Assembly (NCBI GenBank): GCA_937873665.1
Contig: CALMYW010000195.1
Span: 53,009-117,008, forward strand
Direction of reading: 5' to 3'
Origin: an uncultured Sphingorhabdus sp.
Lineage (GTDB): Bacteria > Pseudomonadota > Alphaproteobacteria > Sphingomonadales > Sphingomonadaceae
Length of the DNA: 64,000 nucleotides
Shown: piece by piece, positions 50,188 through 58,095 of the stretch
How positions within the stretch are numbered: position 1 is the stretch's first letter
Layout: each line of letters opens with the position of its first letter
The notes under the pieces: generated by a model
What the model saw: only the letters and a program-made list of their open reading frames with translations
What the model was told of the DNA's origin: nothing
Databases searched by the model: none
Made by a program: the position numbers and the translations under genes

Positions 50188-50709
50188 ATGAGCGGGTCAA
50201 TCTCGCCCACCAGCGGCAACTTGCCCAAAATACTGGTTCCGGTTTTGCTGGCCATCATCCTTGCGCTGCTCGCCTTCATCTATTTCGACGAGAGCAGCGT
50301 CGAACCAAATTCCAGCGCCACGGGTCCACAAATTGCAAAGGGTGCGGGGGATGACAGGACGGCAGTTTCTTTGCCACCTGAACATGTCGCGCATGTGCTC
50401 GGAGAAATGCGCGGATTGATGACCGCATTGAGCGAGATCCAGAGCGCCCGCACCACCGACGATCTGGCTGCGATCGCCACGGCGGCAGGACAACAGTCTC
50501 CGGGGCGAAGAGGAAAGCCCCCCGCTGGGCTGCGTGAGGCCATGCCTGATGCTTTCCGGCTGATGAGCCAAGAAATGCGCCAAGATTTCGCGCTGGTTGC
50601 AGATGCCGCAGCAAAAGGGGATCGCAAAGCGATGGACAGCCATCTGTCTTCGGCCATGGCCAAATGCGTGGCCTGTCATGGTGGATACCGGTTGGAAACG
50701 AGGCGCTGA
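50188..50709 (+). CDS. Membrane-anchored cytochrome c (cytochrome c'-like, C-terminal CXXCH)
   Basis: 173 residues. A single N-terminal membrane anchor (about 12-33) is followed by a helical periplasmic domain (VAHVLGEMRGLMTALSEIQSA; DAFRLMSQEMRQDFALVADAA) and a haem site CVACH at 160-164 close to the C-terminus, as in cytochromes c'. Cytochromes c' bind NO and CO and can protect against nitrosative stress. It starts one base after the stop of the DUF3365 gene, so it is the last gene of the cydABX operon. The c' call rests on motif position and helical pattern; the sequence is divergent. Confidence 0.7.
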   Translation: MSGSISPTSGNLPKILVPVLLAIILALLAFIYFDESSVEPNSSATGPQIAKGAGDDRTAVSLPPEHVAHVLGEMRGLMTALSEIQSARTTDDLAAIATAAGQQSPGRRGKPPAGLREAMPDAFRLMSQEMRQDFALVADAAAKGDRKAMDSHLSSAMAKCVACHGGYRLETRR

Positions 50710-50742
50710 TCTTCCTTATCACTCAGCCTCGACTGCACAGTT

Positions 50743-50761
50743 ACATTTTTTGCAATAATGT
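50743..50761. promoter_or_regulatory. Inverted repeat ACATT-N9-AATGT before peroxiredoxin copy 2
   Basis: A perfect 5-bp inverted repeat in the only AT-rich patch between the cytochrome gene and the peroxiredoxin-arsR operon, 37-55 bases before the GTG start. It overlaps the likely promoter. Its right half (CAATAATGTGTAT) resembles the reverse complement of the cydD/cydA site. Confidence 0.45.
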
Positions 50762-50797
50762 GTATGATGGGCGAAATAGTAGTTCGGGGGTGATGGA

Positions 50798-51439
50798 GTG
50801 ACAGTTACGGATATGATGGCGCACAGCCTGCAAATTGGCGATGCTGCGCCGAATTTTCAGGCGCGCAGCACGCAGGGGAATATCAGCCTGGCTGATTTTC
50901 GAGGCAAATGGCTGGTCCTCTTCTCGCACCCAGCCGATTTCACACCGGTATGCACCAGCGAATTTGTGGCACTGGCCAAAGCCAAAGATCGCTTTGATGC
51001 CATAGGCTGCGCGCTCATCGCCGTATCGGTCGACAGTCTCTATTCGCATTTTGGCTGGATCAGCGCCATCCGCGAGGGGCTGGGCGTGTCGCTCAACTTC
51101 CCGATTGTCGAAGACCCGTCGTTGGTCATCGGTCGCGCTTATGGAATGATCTCGGACCGCTCGCAGGATGCTTCAGCAATGCGGAGCAGCTATTATATTG
51201 ATCCGGAGGGTGTAATCCGGGCGATCACCACCTATCCGGCGACAATTGGTCGTTCGGTTGAAGAAATGCTTCGTATAGTCGCAGCCTTACAGCGCGTGGA
51301 TCAAGGGGGCGCGGTGACGCCGGAGGGTTGGCATCCAGGCGATCCTGCGCTGATACCGCCCCCGTTAGATATGCGATCTTTTGTTGAACGGGCTGACGAT
51401 CCGCTATGGTTTTATAAGTTCGAAGGCGGCAACAAATGA
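50798..51439 (+). CDS. 1-Cys peroxiredoxin (Prx6 family), copy 2
   Basis: 213 residues. Peroxidatic Cys52 is in FSHPADFTPVCTSEF; a second cysteine (Cys75, AIGCALIAVSV) is buried in a strand and unlikely to resolve. The C-terminal extension differs from copy 1 (TPEGWHPGDPALIPPPLDMRSFVERADDPLWFYKFEGGNK). GTG is the likely start; an ATG 15 bases in is an alternative. Its stop overlaps the arsR start (ATGA), so the peroxiredoxin and its probable repressor are coupled. Confidence 0.93.
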   Translation: MTVTDMMAHSLQIGDAAPNFQARSTQGNISLADFRGKWLVLFSHPADFTPVCTSEFVALAKAKDRFDAIGCALIAVSVDSLYSHFGWISAIREGLGVSLNFPIVEDPSLVIGRAYGMISDRSQDASAMRSSYYIDPEGVIRAITTYPATIGRSVEEMLRIVAALQRVDQGGAVTPEGWHPGDPALIPPPLDMRSFVERADDPLWFYKFEGGNK

Positions 51440-51804
51440 CCGGCAATGTGCATGACATTGTCGAGCTCGCCGAGCTGTTCCGTGTTCTGGGGCATGAAAC
51501 CCGGCTTGGTCTGGTGGGCAATCTCCATGATCGGGGCGAGTCCAGCGTTGGCCAGCTTGAAGCCTTTTCCGGCGTGGGCCAACCGGCATTGTCCCAGCAA
51601 CTGGCGGTCTTGCGCAAGGCAGAACTTGTGTTGACCCGCCGCGAAGCAAAGCAGGTTTATTACCGGATCAATCCGGATAAAATATTGCTGCTGAGAGGAT
51701 TTCTCTCTGCGCTGGCATCTGACCAAGTTCTTATGGAGCGTCCTGCAAGCCTACCAACTCCCACCGCCGGAGCGGCAGGCTTTGCCCGGATAATTAGCAA
51801 TTAG
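51436..51804 (+). CDS. ArsR-family repressor with BigR-like recognition helix but no cysteine
   Basis: 122 residues of a winged-helix ArsR/SmtB protein: FRVLGHETRLGLVGNLHDRGESSVGQLEAFSGVGQPALSQQLAVLRKAELVLTRREAKQVYYRI. The recognition region (GVGQPALSQQLAVLR, RREAKQVYYRI) is, from memory, very like that of the sulfur-sensing repressor BigR, yet the position of BigR Cys42 is glycine (LVGNL) and the whole protein has no cysteine. It can therefore not form the sensing disulfide or persulfide. It probably binds AT-rich operators near its own operon. It is coupled to the peroxiredoxin gene and followed 4 bases later by the broken DUF3422 gene. Confidence 0.9.
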   Translation: MTGNVHDIVELAELFRVLGHETRLGLVGNLHDRGESSVGQLEAFSGVGQPALSQQLAVLRKAELVLTRREAKQVYYRINPDKILLLRGFLSALASDQVLMERPASLPTPTAGAAGFARIISN

Positions 51805-51808
51805 CGCA

Positions 51809-53089
51809 ATGACACGGTCGTTTGTCGAGCATCCAGATCGCACCTATGTGATTGAGGAGCTGCACCTTCGACGCATGCCTCCTATACCTGTTCCGGCACT
51901 CGTTCTTCAAACACTTCATATCGTGGAGAGCGAAAATCGCGAGGCCGAAAAGGCTTATATTCAGACACTTCCCTTTGAACCCGTGATAACGCGATGTAGC
52001 GCCAGACATTGAGAAGCACATGCCGAAGACGGAACTATCATTCTGTGGGAACGCCACAGCGAGGCTTCAACCACAACGCTGATCGTACCAGCTTCTCGAT
52101 CGCTCCATTTTGTAATGGATATATTCGATCCAAATCTGCTCGACTGGCTTCACCACGTGCCCGGCGCAGTCATGCGCGCGACACATATCGTCGTCGTCGA
52201 GAATGATGCAGCGGCGATCGCGCTCCTCGACAAGGCAGCCTTTGATCCCGACGAGTTGCTGAGCACACATATCGATCGGACTGCTCGAATTTGGTCTGAT
52301 TTCAAGGTCCATGAAAATGGTTTCGGACATTTGCTGGTTGCTGCGAATGGTGCGGATACGCGCGATCTGGGCCGCATGTTGCAGCGGCTTCAGGAGTTGG
52401 GCAATTACCGCAATCTTGCTTTGATGGGACTACGCGTCGCGCAGCAGGAAAATGGCGCTTTGTCCAACCTTGAGACGGACTTGCTGGAAGTTACCAACGC
52501 AATGCAGAACGACGAAAGCGACGCTGAGGCAATGCTGGATCACCTCGTCTCGATTGCAACATCGGTCGCCGCATTGTCAGCAAAGACAGGTTTTCGGTTG
52601 AGCGCGACTGCTGCCTATACCGAAATCGCGATGCAACGACTGGAAGCATTGGAGGCTCGTTCCATTGCCGGCTACCAGTCACTTGGCGACTTCATCGAAC
52701 GAAGACTGCTTCCTGGTGCAAGAACCTGCCAGACTTTCGAGCGGCGACTTGAACGCCTCTCATTGCGAACCGAACGTGCCACCGCACAACTGCGCACGCG
52801 TGTTGATTTGGCCATCCAGCAGCAGAATAGTGCAATGTTGGCTTCGATGGAGCGCAGCGCCAGCCAACAGCTCCATCTACAGCATATGGTTGAAGGGCTA
52901 TCGGTAGTCGCAGTCAGTTATTATGCCATCGGGCTGTTTGGCTATCTGATCAAAGCGGTGGCCCACGCTGTGCCGATATTCGATCCGACTCTGGCTACTG
53001 GATTTGCCACGCTGCCAATTTTCGGTTTGGTCTGGCTCTATTTACGTTTGCGAACCTCTGCGTGGCGTAGTGCGAAATCAGAAAGCTAA
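51809..53089 (+). pseudogene. DUF3422 membrane protein gene interrupted by one in-frame TGA
   Basis: The frame runs 427 codons with a single TGA at 52010-52012. Before it: MTRSFVEHPDRTYVIEELHLRRMPP, the DUF3422 N-terminus (cf. HPxRxxLxxELHARP). After it, in the same frame and still before the next ATG: EDGTIILWERHSEASTTTLIVPA, the expected continuation, then the full domain (IWSDFKVHENGFGHLLV; RSIAGYQSLGDFIERRLLPGARTC; VEGLSVVAVSYYAIGLFGYLIKAV) and two C-terminal membrane helices. No indel is needed to restore it. Either it is a recent nonsense mutation, a sequencing error, or a read-through site. A shorter product could start at ATG 52115 but has no Shine-Dalgarno. The function of DUF3422 is unknown; the fold has CorA-like membrane topology. 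Confidence 0.85.
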
Positions 53090-53091
53090 AC

Positions 53092-53424
53092 TTATACTGC
53101 CTTTGCGGTACTTTCTTTTGGGCCAAAGCGGTCGCACAACATATCGATGATCGCCTTGATATCATCATTGGCAAGACTGTAAAAAATCGTTGTGCCTTCG
53201 CGCCTTGTACCGACGACACCGCTACCCCTGATGCGAGCCAGATGCTGTGAGACGCTTGATTGAGACAAGCCGGATAGCTCGACCAGCTCGTTTACGGCAC
53301 ATTCGCCATGCTTCAATCGGCACAACAGCAACAGTCGTTGTTCATTTGCCAGCACTTTAAGTAGCCCGGCCGCCTGTGACGCGTTTTGCGACAGCGTGGC
53401 CATCTGGAGATCTGCAAGGTTCAT
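53092..53424 (-). CDS. ArsR-family repressor with thiol-sensor candidate cysteines (BigR/SqrR-like)
   Basis: 110 residues: LLKVLANEQRLLLLCRLKHGECAVNELVELSGLSQSSVSQHLARIRGSGVVGTRREGTTIFYSL. Cysteines are Cys35 (alpha-helix position of BigR Cys42), Cys42 (GEC) and Cys97 (IIDMLCDRF) in the last helix, near but one turn before the BigR/SqrR second cysteine. A Cys35-Cys97 polysulfide bridge is plausible. It is the last gene of the rhodanese-MFP-RND operon, with its ATG overlapping the RND stop (ATGA). It is the natural candidate for sulfide-responsive control of the SQR/rhodanese divergon. Confidence 0.88.
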   Translation of the reverse strand: MNLADLQMATLSQNASQAAGLLKVLANEQRLLLLCRLKHGECAVNELVELSGLSQSSVSQHLARIRGSGVVGTRREGTTIFYSLANDDIKAIIDMLCDRFGPKESTAKAV

Positions 53425-56400
53425 GGCGTCGCCATATCCTTTCCGTCGTCGCGTAACACAATATAAATTGCCGGAATCACGAGCACCGTCAGCAAGGTTG
53501 ACGAGGCCAGCCCAAACAGCAGAGAGATGGCGAGCCCCTGGAAAATCGGGTCGCTAAGGATCGTCGCCGCGCCAATCATGGCTGCCGCAGCCGTTAGCAC
53601 GATCGGTTTGAAACGGATGGAACCAGCTTCGATCAGCACCTGGCGCAAGGGTTTGTCAGGTGCCTGAGCATGGCGGATGAAATCGACCAGCAAAATCGAA
53701 TTGCGGACTATAATCCCGGCGAGCGCGATGAAACCTATCATGGACGTGGCGGTAAAGGGCGCCTGAAACAGCATATGACCGAGCACGATACCCACCAACG
53801 TCAGCGGCACGGGCGTCAGGATGACCAGCGGCAGTTTGAAACTGCGGAATTGCGCAACCACCAAAACATAGATTCCAAGCAGTGCGACCATGAAGGCAGC
53901 ACCCATATCCCGGAAGGTGACCCAGGTGATTTCCCATTCGCCATCCCATAACAATGCCGGCGTGGCCTCATCCTTGGGCTGGCCGTTCAGACTGATTACC
54001 GGCTTCACCAAACCTTTGGCGGCCCAATCAACCTCGTCAATCGCCCTGTTGACTGCGAGCATACCGTAAATCGGTGCCTCATAATCGCCGGCCAGTTCGG
54101 CCAACACCATATCGGCGGCGCGTCCATCGCGGCGGAAAATGGTGTGGCTGCCTTGATCATTTTGAGCCCTGACCACCGCTCCAAGCTCAATCAACCCACC
54201 ATTTGGGGCCTGGGCCACCGGCGTAGAAGCCAAGGTTGACGTCCAGGATCGCGCAGATTGCGGCAGCGCGACCGTGATCGGCAGAGGCGAGCGCCCATCA
54301 CCGCGCGGCACATAGCCGACCGTCTGGCTGCCCAGCAGTGCGCCGATGCTATCGTTGATCTGGCGTTCGGATAGGCCGTAATAGTCGATCCGGTCGCGCT
54401 CCGGAATCAGCCGCAATCTGGGCCGTTGTGTGCCAAAGCTGTTGTCCACATCGACAATATAAGGAACCGAATTGAAGATCTTTTCAACCTCCAGCGCAGT
54501 TTTGCGACGGGTTTCGGCGTCGGGGCCATAAATTTCGGCGAGCAGGGTTGCCATCACCGGAGGCCCCGGCGGCGTTTCGACGACCTTGACCGAAGCGCCT
54601 GCGGGCAGCTTCAATGTCTTCAATTTTCCGCGAAGGTCCAAGGCGACATCATGGCTTGAGCGATCGCGATCATCCTTGGGAGCGAGCGTCACCATGACAT
54701 CGCCCATTTCAGGGCGTGCCCTCAGGAAATAATGGCGCACCAGGCCGTTGAAATTGAAAGGGGCAGAGGTGCCTGCATAAGCCTCGATCGAGACCGTTTC
54801 AGGCAGCGAACGAGTGATAGTGGCAACATCTTCCAGCACCCGTGCCGTGTTCTCCAGCGCGGTTCCTTCTGGCATGTCGACCACCACCTGAACCTCCGAC
54901 TTGTTGTCAAAGGGGAGGAGCTTCACCGTCACGGCTTTGAAGTAGAACATCGAGCAAGCCAGCAGCGTCGCCACCCCAACCCATATCAGGAAGGTCTTGG
55001 CGGACTTTTGGGTGTCGATAATGCGATGTGCGACCCTTGCATAGGCGACACCCAGCTTGCCGCCATCCTCTGCATGACCATGCCCGCCTTCAAGCGTTTT
55101 GCGTGCAAAGCGGATCATCAGCCACGGCGCGATTACAACTGCTACGAAGAAGGAAAAGACCATCGCTGCCGACGCGTTGACCGGAATCGGCGCCATATAG
55201 GGGCCCATGAGACCCGAAACGAACAGCATCGGTAAAAGCGCGACGACAACGGTCAGCGTCGCGACAATTGTCGGGTTGCCCACTTCCGCGACGGCTTCGA
55301 CCGCTGCATCGATGCGGCTGCGGTCATCGTCCATTGCCCAATGCCGGGCGATATTCTCGATCATGACAATGGCGTCATCGACCAATATGCCGATCGAGAA
55401 AATCAGTGCAAACAGGCTGACGCGGTTAATGGTGAAACCCATCAGGTTTGATGCGAACATGGTGAGCAAGATCGTGGTCGGGATGACAACTGCCGTTACA
55501 CCCGCCTCACGCCAGCCAATGGCAAAGCCGATCAACGCAACGATCGAGATTGTCGCCAGCGCGAGGTGAAACAGCAGCTCATTGGCTTTCTCATTCGCGG
55601 TCTCGCCATAATTGCGGGTCACCGATACCTCGACACCATCGGGTATCAGGCTGCCTTTCATCAGCTCAAGCCGTTCGAGAATGGATTCAGACAGGACGAC
55701 GGCGTTGGCGCCGCTGCGCTTTGCAACGGCCAGACTGACCGCAGGGGCACTATGCCATTTGCCATCACTCTTGGCCCAGCGCCACGCGCGCGCCTGATCC
55801 TCACGCGGGCCTTGATCGACATTGGCAACGTCGCGCAGATAGACTGGTGCGCCGGTTGCAGAGCGCACTGTCAAAAGCCCGACTTCCTGTGCCGAGGTCA
55901 GCGTGCGTCCCGCAGAAACCGAGATGGCCTTGCCACCCTCCCGTATCGTTCCAACCGGAAAGGATCGGTTCGCCTGTCCAGCCGCTTCGATAACGCTGCC
56001 TAGGGGCACGCCATATTGGCTGAGCTTTGCCGGATCAGGCTGGATACGCACTTCGTCGGGACGACCACCTGTAATGAAGGTCAAACCGACATTGTCGACT
56101 TTGGCGATTTCGGTGCGCAGCTTTCCTGCCAGCTCGTACAACGCCTGATCAGACCACTGCCCGACAGCGCCCGGTTTGGGTGTCAGAGTCAGGACGACAA
56201 TCGGTACATCGTTGATACCGCGCACTGTCACCTTGGGATCAGGGATGCCAACCGGGATGCGGTCCCAATTGGCCTGCAGTTTCTCGTTGATGCGGATGGC
56301 CGCGTCTTCGGGGTCGGATCCGACGAGGAAGCGTGCGGTCACCATCACGCCATCATCTTCAGCCTGCGTATAGACATGCTCGACACCATCGACGCTCTTG

Positions 56401-56627
56401 ACGATGGTTTCCAGGGGAATGCCGACCAACTCGACAGCATCAGGTGCAGCAAGGCCGGGGGCCATCACCTGGATATCGACCATCGGGACACTGATTTGGG
56501 GTTCTTCTTCGCGCGGAATCGCCATCAAGGCGAGCAGACCGACCGCAATCGACGCCAGCAGGAACAGCGGCGTCAGCGGAGATGTTATCGTCGCGCGGGT
56601 CAGCCGCCCCGATACGCCCAGATTCAT
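53421..56627 (-). CDS. RND-superfamily efflux permease in the sulfide divergon
   Basis: 1068 residues, full length for AcrB-type pumps. Helix 1 (about 18-37), a first large periplasmic domain, helices 2-6 with the proton-relay pair Asp417-Asp418 in SIGILVDDAIVMIENIARHW, a cytoplasmic loop with a His-rich EGGHGHAEDGG stretch, a second periplasmic domain and helices 8-12 (FTATSMIGFIALAGIIVRNSILLVDFI). The DD pair is typical of the HAE-1 drug/organic class rather than heavy-metal (HME) pumps. The substrate is unknown. It forms an operon with rhodanese and MFP upstream and ArsR downstream; the only TolC near is in the divergent SQR operon. Confidence 0.93.
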   Translation of the reverse strand: MNLGVSGRLTRATITSPLTPLFLLASIAVGLLALMAIPREEEPQISVPMVDIQVMAPGLAAPDAVELVGIPLETIVKSVDGVEHVYTQAEDDGVMVTARFLVGSDPEDAAIRINEKLQANWDRIPVGIPDPKVTVRGINDVPIVVLTLTPKPGAVGQWSDQALYELAGKLRTEIAKVDNVGLTFITGGRPDEVRIQPDPAKLSQYGVPLGSVIEAAGQANRSFPVGTIREGGKAISVSAGRTLTSAQEVGLLTVRSATGAPVYLRDVANVDQGPREDQARAWRWAKSDGKWHSAPAVSLAVAKRSGANAVVLSESILERLELMKGSLIPDGVEVSVTRNYGETANEKANELLFHLALATISIVALIGFAIGWREAGVTAVVIPTTILLTMFASNLMGFTINRVSLFALIFSIGILVDDAIVMIENIARHWAMDDDRSRIDAAVEAVAEVGNPTIVATLTVVVALLPMLFVSGLMGPYMAPIPVNASAAMVFSFFVAVVIAPWLMIRFARKTLEGGHGHAEDGGKLGVAYARVAHRIIDTQKSAKTFLIWVGVATLLACSMFYFKAVTVKLLPFDNKSEVQVVVDMPEGTALENTARVLEDVATITRSLPETVSIEAYAGTSAPFNFNGLVRHYFLRARPEMGDVMVTLAPKDDRDRSSHDVALDLRGKLKTLKLPAGASVKVVETPPGPPVMATLLAEIYGPDAETRRKTALEVEKIFNSVPYIVDVDNSFGTQRPRLRLIPERDRIDYYGLSERQINDSIGALLGSQTVGYVPRGDGRSPLPITVALPQSARSWTSTLASTPVAQAPNGGLIELGAVVRAQNDQGSHTIFRRDGRAADMVLAELAGDYEAPIYGMLAVNRAIDEVDWAAKGLVKPVISLNGQPKDEATPALLWDGEWEITWVTFRDMGAAFMVALLGIYVLVVAQFRSFKLPLVILTPVPLTLVGIVLGHMLFQAPFTATSMIGFIALAGIIVRNSILLVDFIRHAQAPDKPLRQVLIEAGSIRFKPIVLTAAAAMIGAATILSDPIFQGLAISLLFGLASSTLLTVLVIPAIYIVLRDDGKDMATP

Positions 56628-57655
56628 TTCCCGCCACCCGTGGTGTAGAGCGTGTCGCCTTCACCGACGCCGCTCAATATCTCGACCATTCCAGCGTCGG
56701 CGGCGGGCGCAAGCTGCACCGGAACGCTCGACAGGGCGCCATCCTTGGCGACGACATCGACATAATCCATGCCATAACGGGTTGAGACAAATTTGCGCGG
56801 AACGACAATGGCATTGCGTTGCCCAACTTCAACCGTCGCGCTGACGCGGCGCCCGACCGAGGTGGTAGCGAGGCCGGATACGGTGGCATCCACACGCACC
56901 CGGCCCCCGGCGATGGCAGGATAGACCTGCACCACCTGCCCAACGAGCGACCCGGAGGGCATATCAGGATCGGCAAGAGAAATCCGTGCCCCAATGCGGA
57001 TTTTGTCTACCAATGATTCGGGAAGGTCGAGCCGAACAATCGGATCGCCTGCAGTAATGGTGGCAACCGATACGCCGGGCGCAACAGCGGAGCCCTGCGG
57101 CACATCGGCACGCAGAACCCGGCCAGATGCAGGCGCAATAATCGCGCCTTGCCCGGCGACACTTGACACGGCTCCTTGCTGGGCACGCGCAGCGGCCACC
57201 TGTGCATTGGCGGCGCGCGCAGCGGCTTCGGCCTGTTCGAGACGCGCTTTGGCATAAACATTCTGGTTGTAGAGATAGCGGATGCGTTCCAGTTCGGCTT
57301 GCGCACGGCCCGCTTCCGCCTGTGCCGCCGCAATCTGCGCACCAAAGGCTGCGGATTCATATCCGAGCCGGGAGTCTACCACCATTCCGATCCGCTGGCC
57401 CTTTTTGACCATGTCGCCTTCGCGGACCGTAAGACTTTGCAAAATGCCTGGGATGCGCACCGTTGCTTCGGCCATGTCGCGGGTCGTAATTTCGGCACCG
57501 ACCGCTTTCATATCCGCCATCGGCATGGCTTTCAGCAGCAACCTTTCACCACCTTTGACGGCTTCGGCTTTCGGCGCTGTCGCCTGCTCGCTGCCGCAGG
57601 CTGCAAGCGGTAGGGTCAAGGCTAACAGCAACGTCAGATAGGAACGGCTACGCAT
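56624..57655 (-). CDS. RND periplasmic adaptor (membrane fusion) lipoprotein
   Basis: 343 residues from the ATG starting MRSRSYLTLLLALTLPLAACGSEQ, a lipoprotein signal with lipobox LAAC. Domain order: barrel-sandwich/lipoyl half-motifs (VRIPGILQSLTVREGDMVKKGQRIG; GAIIAPASGRVLRADVPQGSAVAPG), a helical hairpin between (AAAQAEAGRAQAELERIRYLYNQ... ARLEQAEAAARAANAQ), a beta barrel and the membrane-proximal domain. It bridges the RND pump and an outer-membrane channel. Its stop overlaps the RND start by 4 bases. The short frame extension overlapping the rhodanese end is rejected. Confidence 0.92.
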   Translation of the reverse strand: MRSRSYLTLLLALTLPLAACGSEQATAPKAEAVKGGERLLLKAMPMADMKAVGAEITTRDMAEATVRIPGILQSLTVREGDMVKKGQRIGMVVDSRLGYESAAFGAQIAAAQAEAGRAQAELERIRYLYNQNVYAKARLEQAEAAARAANAQVAAARAQQGAVSSVAGQGAIIAPASGRVLRADVPQGSAVAPGVSVATITAGDPIVRLDLPESLVDKIRIGARISLADPDMPSGSLVGQVVQVYPAIAGGRVRVDATVSGLATTSVGRRVSATVEVGQRNAIVVPRKFVSTRYGMDYVDVVAKDGALSSVPVQLAPAADAGMVEILSGVGEGDTLYTTGGGK

Positions 57656-57666
57656 CGGGTTACTCC

Positions 57667-58002
57667 TCAACCGCGAACAATAGGGAGGCCAGCAGACTTC
57701 CACGCGCCAATGCCGCCCGCAAGATGCGTTTCAATGGCGGCCTGCGCCGACGCGCATTTGTCGAGCGCCATGGCCGATCGCTTGCCGCCGGCGCATTGGA
57801 GCACGACGGTCTTGCCACCGGCGTCAGGGATAAGCGAAGCCTGAAAGCGGGACAGCGGCATGTTGATCGCGCCTGCAATATGGCCATCGGAAAATTCGTC
57901 GACTTCCCGGACGTCCACCAACAAAACAGCATCATCCTTGAGCATTGCGTTGAGCTCTGCAGCGCTGATTTCCTTATGCTTATTGCCGCCGAAACCGAAC
58001 AT
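57667..58002 (-). CDS. Single-domain rhodanese sulfurtransferase
   Basis: 111 residues with the rhodanese core VLLVDVREVDEFSDGHIAGAINMPLSRF and the active-site loop QCAGGKRSAMA (Cys70). It accepts sulfane sulfur (for example glutathione persulfide or thiosulfate) as a cysteine persulfide. There is no signal peptide, so it is cytoplasmic. GGAGG lies 5 bases before the chosen ATG; the longer TTG start would overlap that site. It is the first gene of the rhodanese-MFP-RND-arsR operon, divergent from SQR. Confidence 0.92.
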   Translation of the reverse strand: MFGFGGNKHKEISAAELNAMLKDDAVLLVDVREVDEFSDGHIAGAINMPLSRFQASLIPDAGGKTVVLQCAGGKRSAMALDKCASAQAAIETHLAGGIGAWKSAGLPIVRG

Positions 58003-58023
58003 GGGAACCTCCAAATCAATTTG

Positions 58024-58064
58024 TATATTGCATATATCGTTTAATTATCATATTTAGTCAATAT
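58024..58064. promoter_or_regulatory. Two AT-rich inverted repeats between the rhodanese and SQR operons
   Basis: TATAT-TGC-ATATA (58024-58036) and ATATT-TAGTC-AATAT (58050-58064) are perfect inverted repeats. The outer arms GTATATTG (58023-58030) and CAATATAC (58059-58066) also form a longer symmetric pair around the whole element. The element occupies the centre of the 93-base divergent promoter region and could seat two repressor dimers, one per direction. The 16-mer 58032-58047 recurs before peroxiredoxin copy 1. Confidence 0.65.
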
Positions 58065-58095
58065 ACGAAAATCAGAATGATGGCAGGAGACGATC

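Noticed and set aside
52010..52012. Selenocysteine at the TGA in the DUF3422 gene
   Set aside because: No selenocysteine insertion hairpin could be made out directly after the TGA, and the family is not known to use it; nonsense mutation, error or read-through is simpler.
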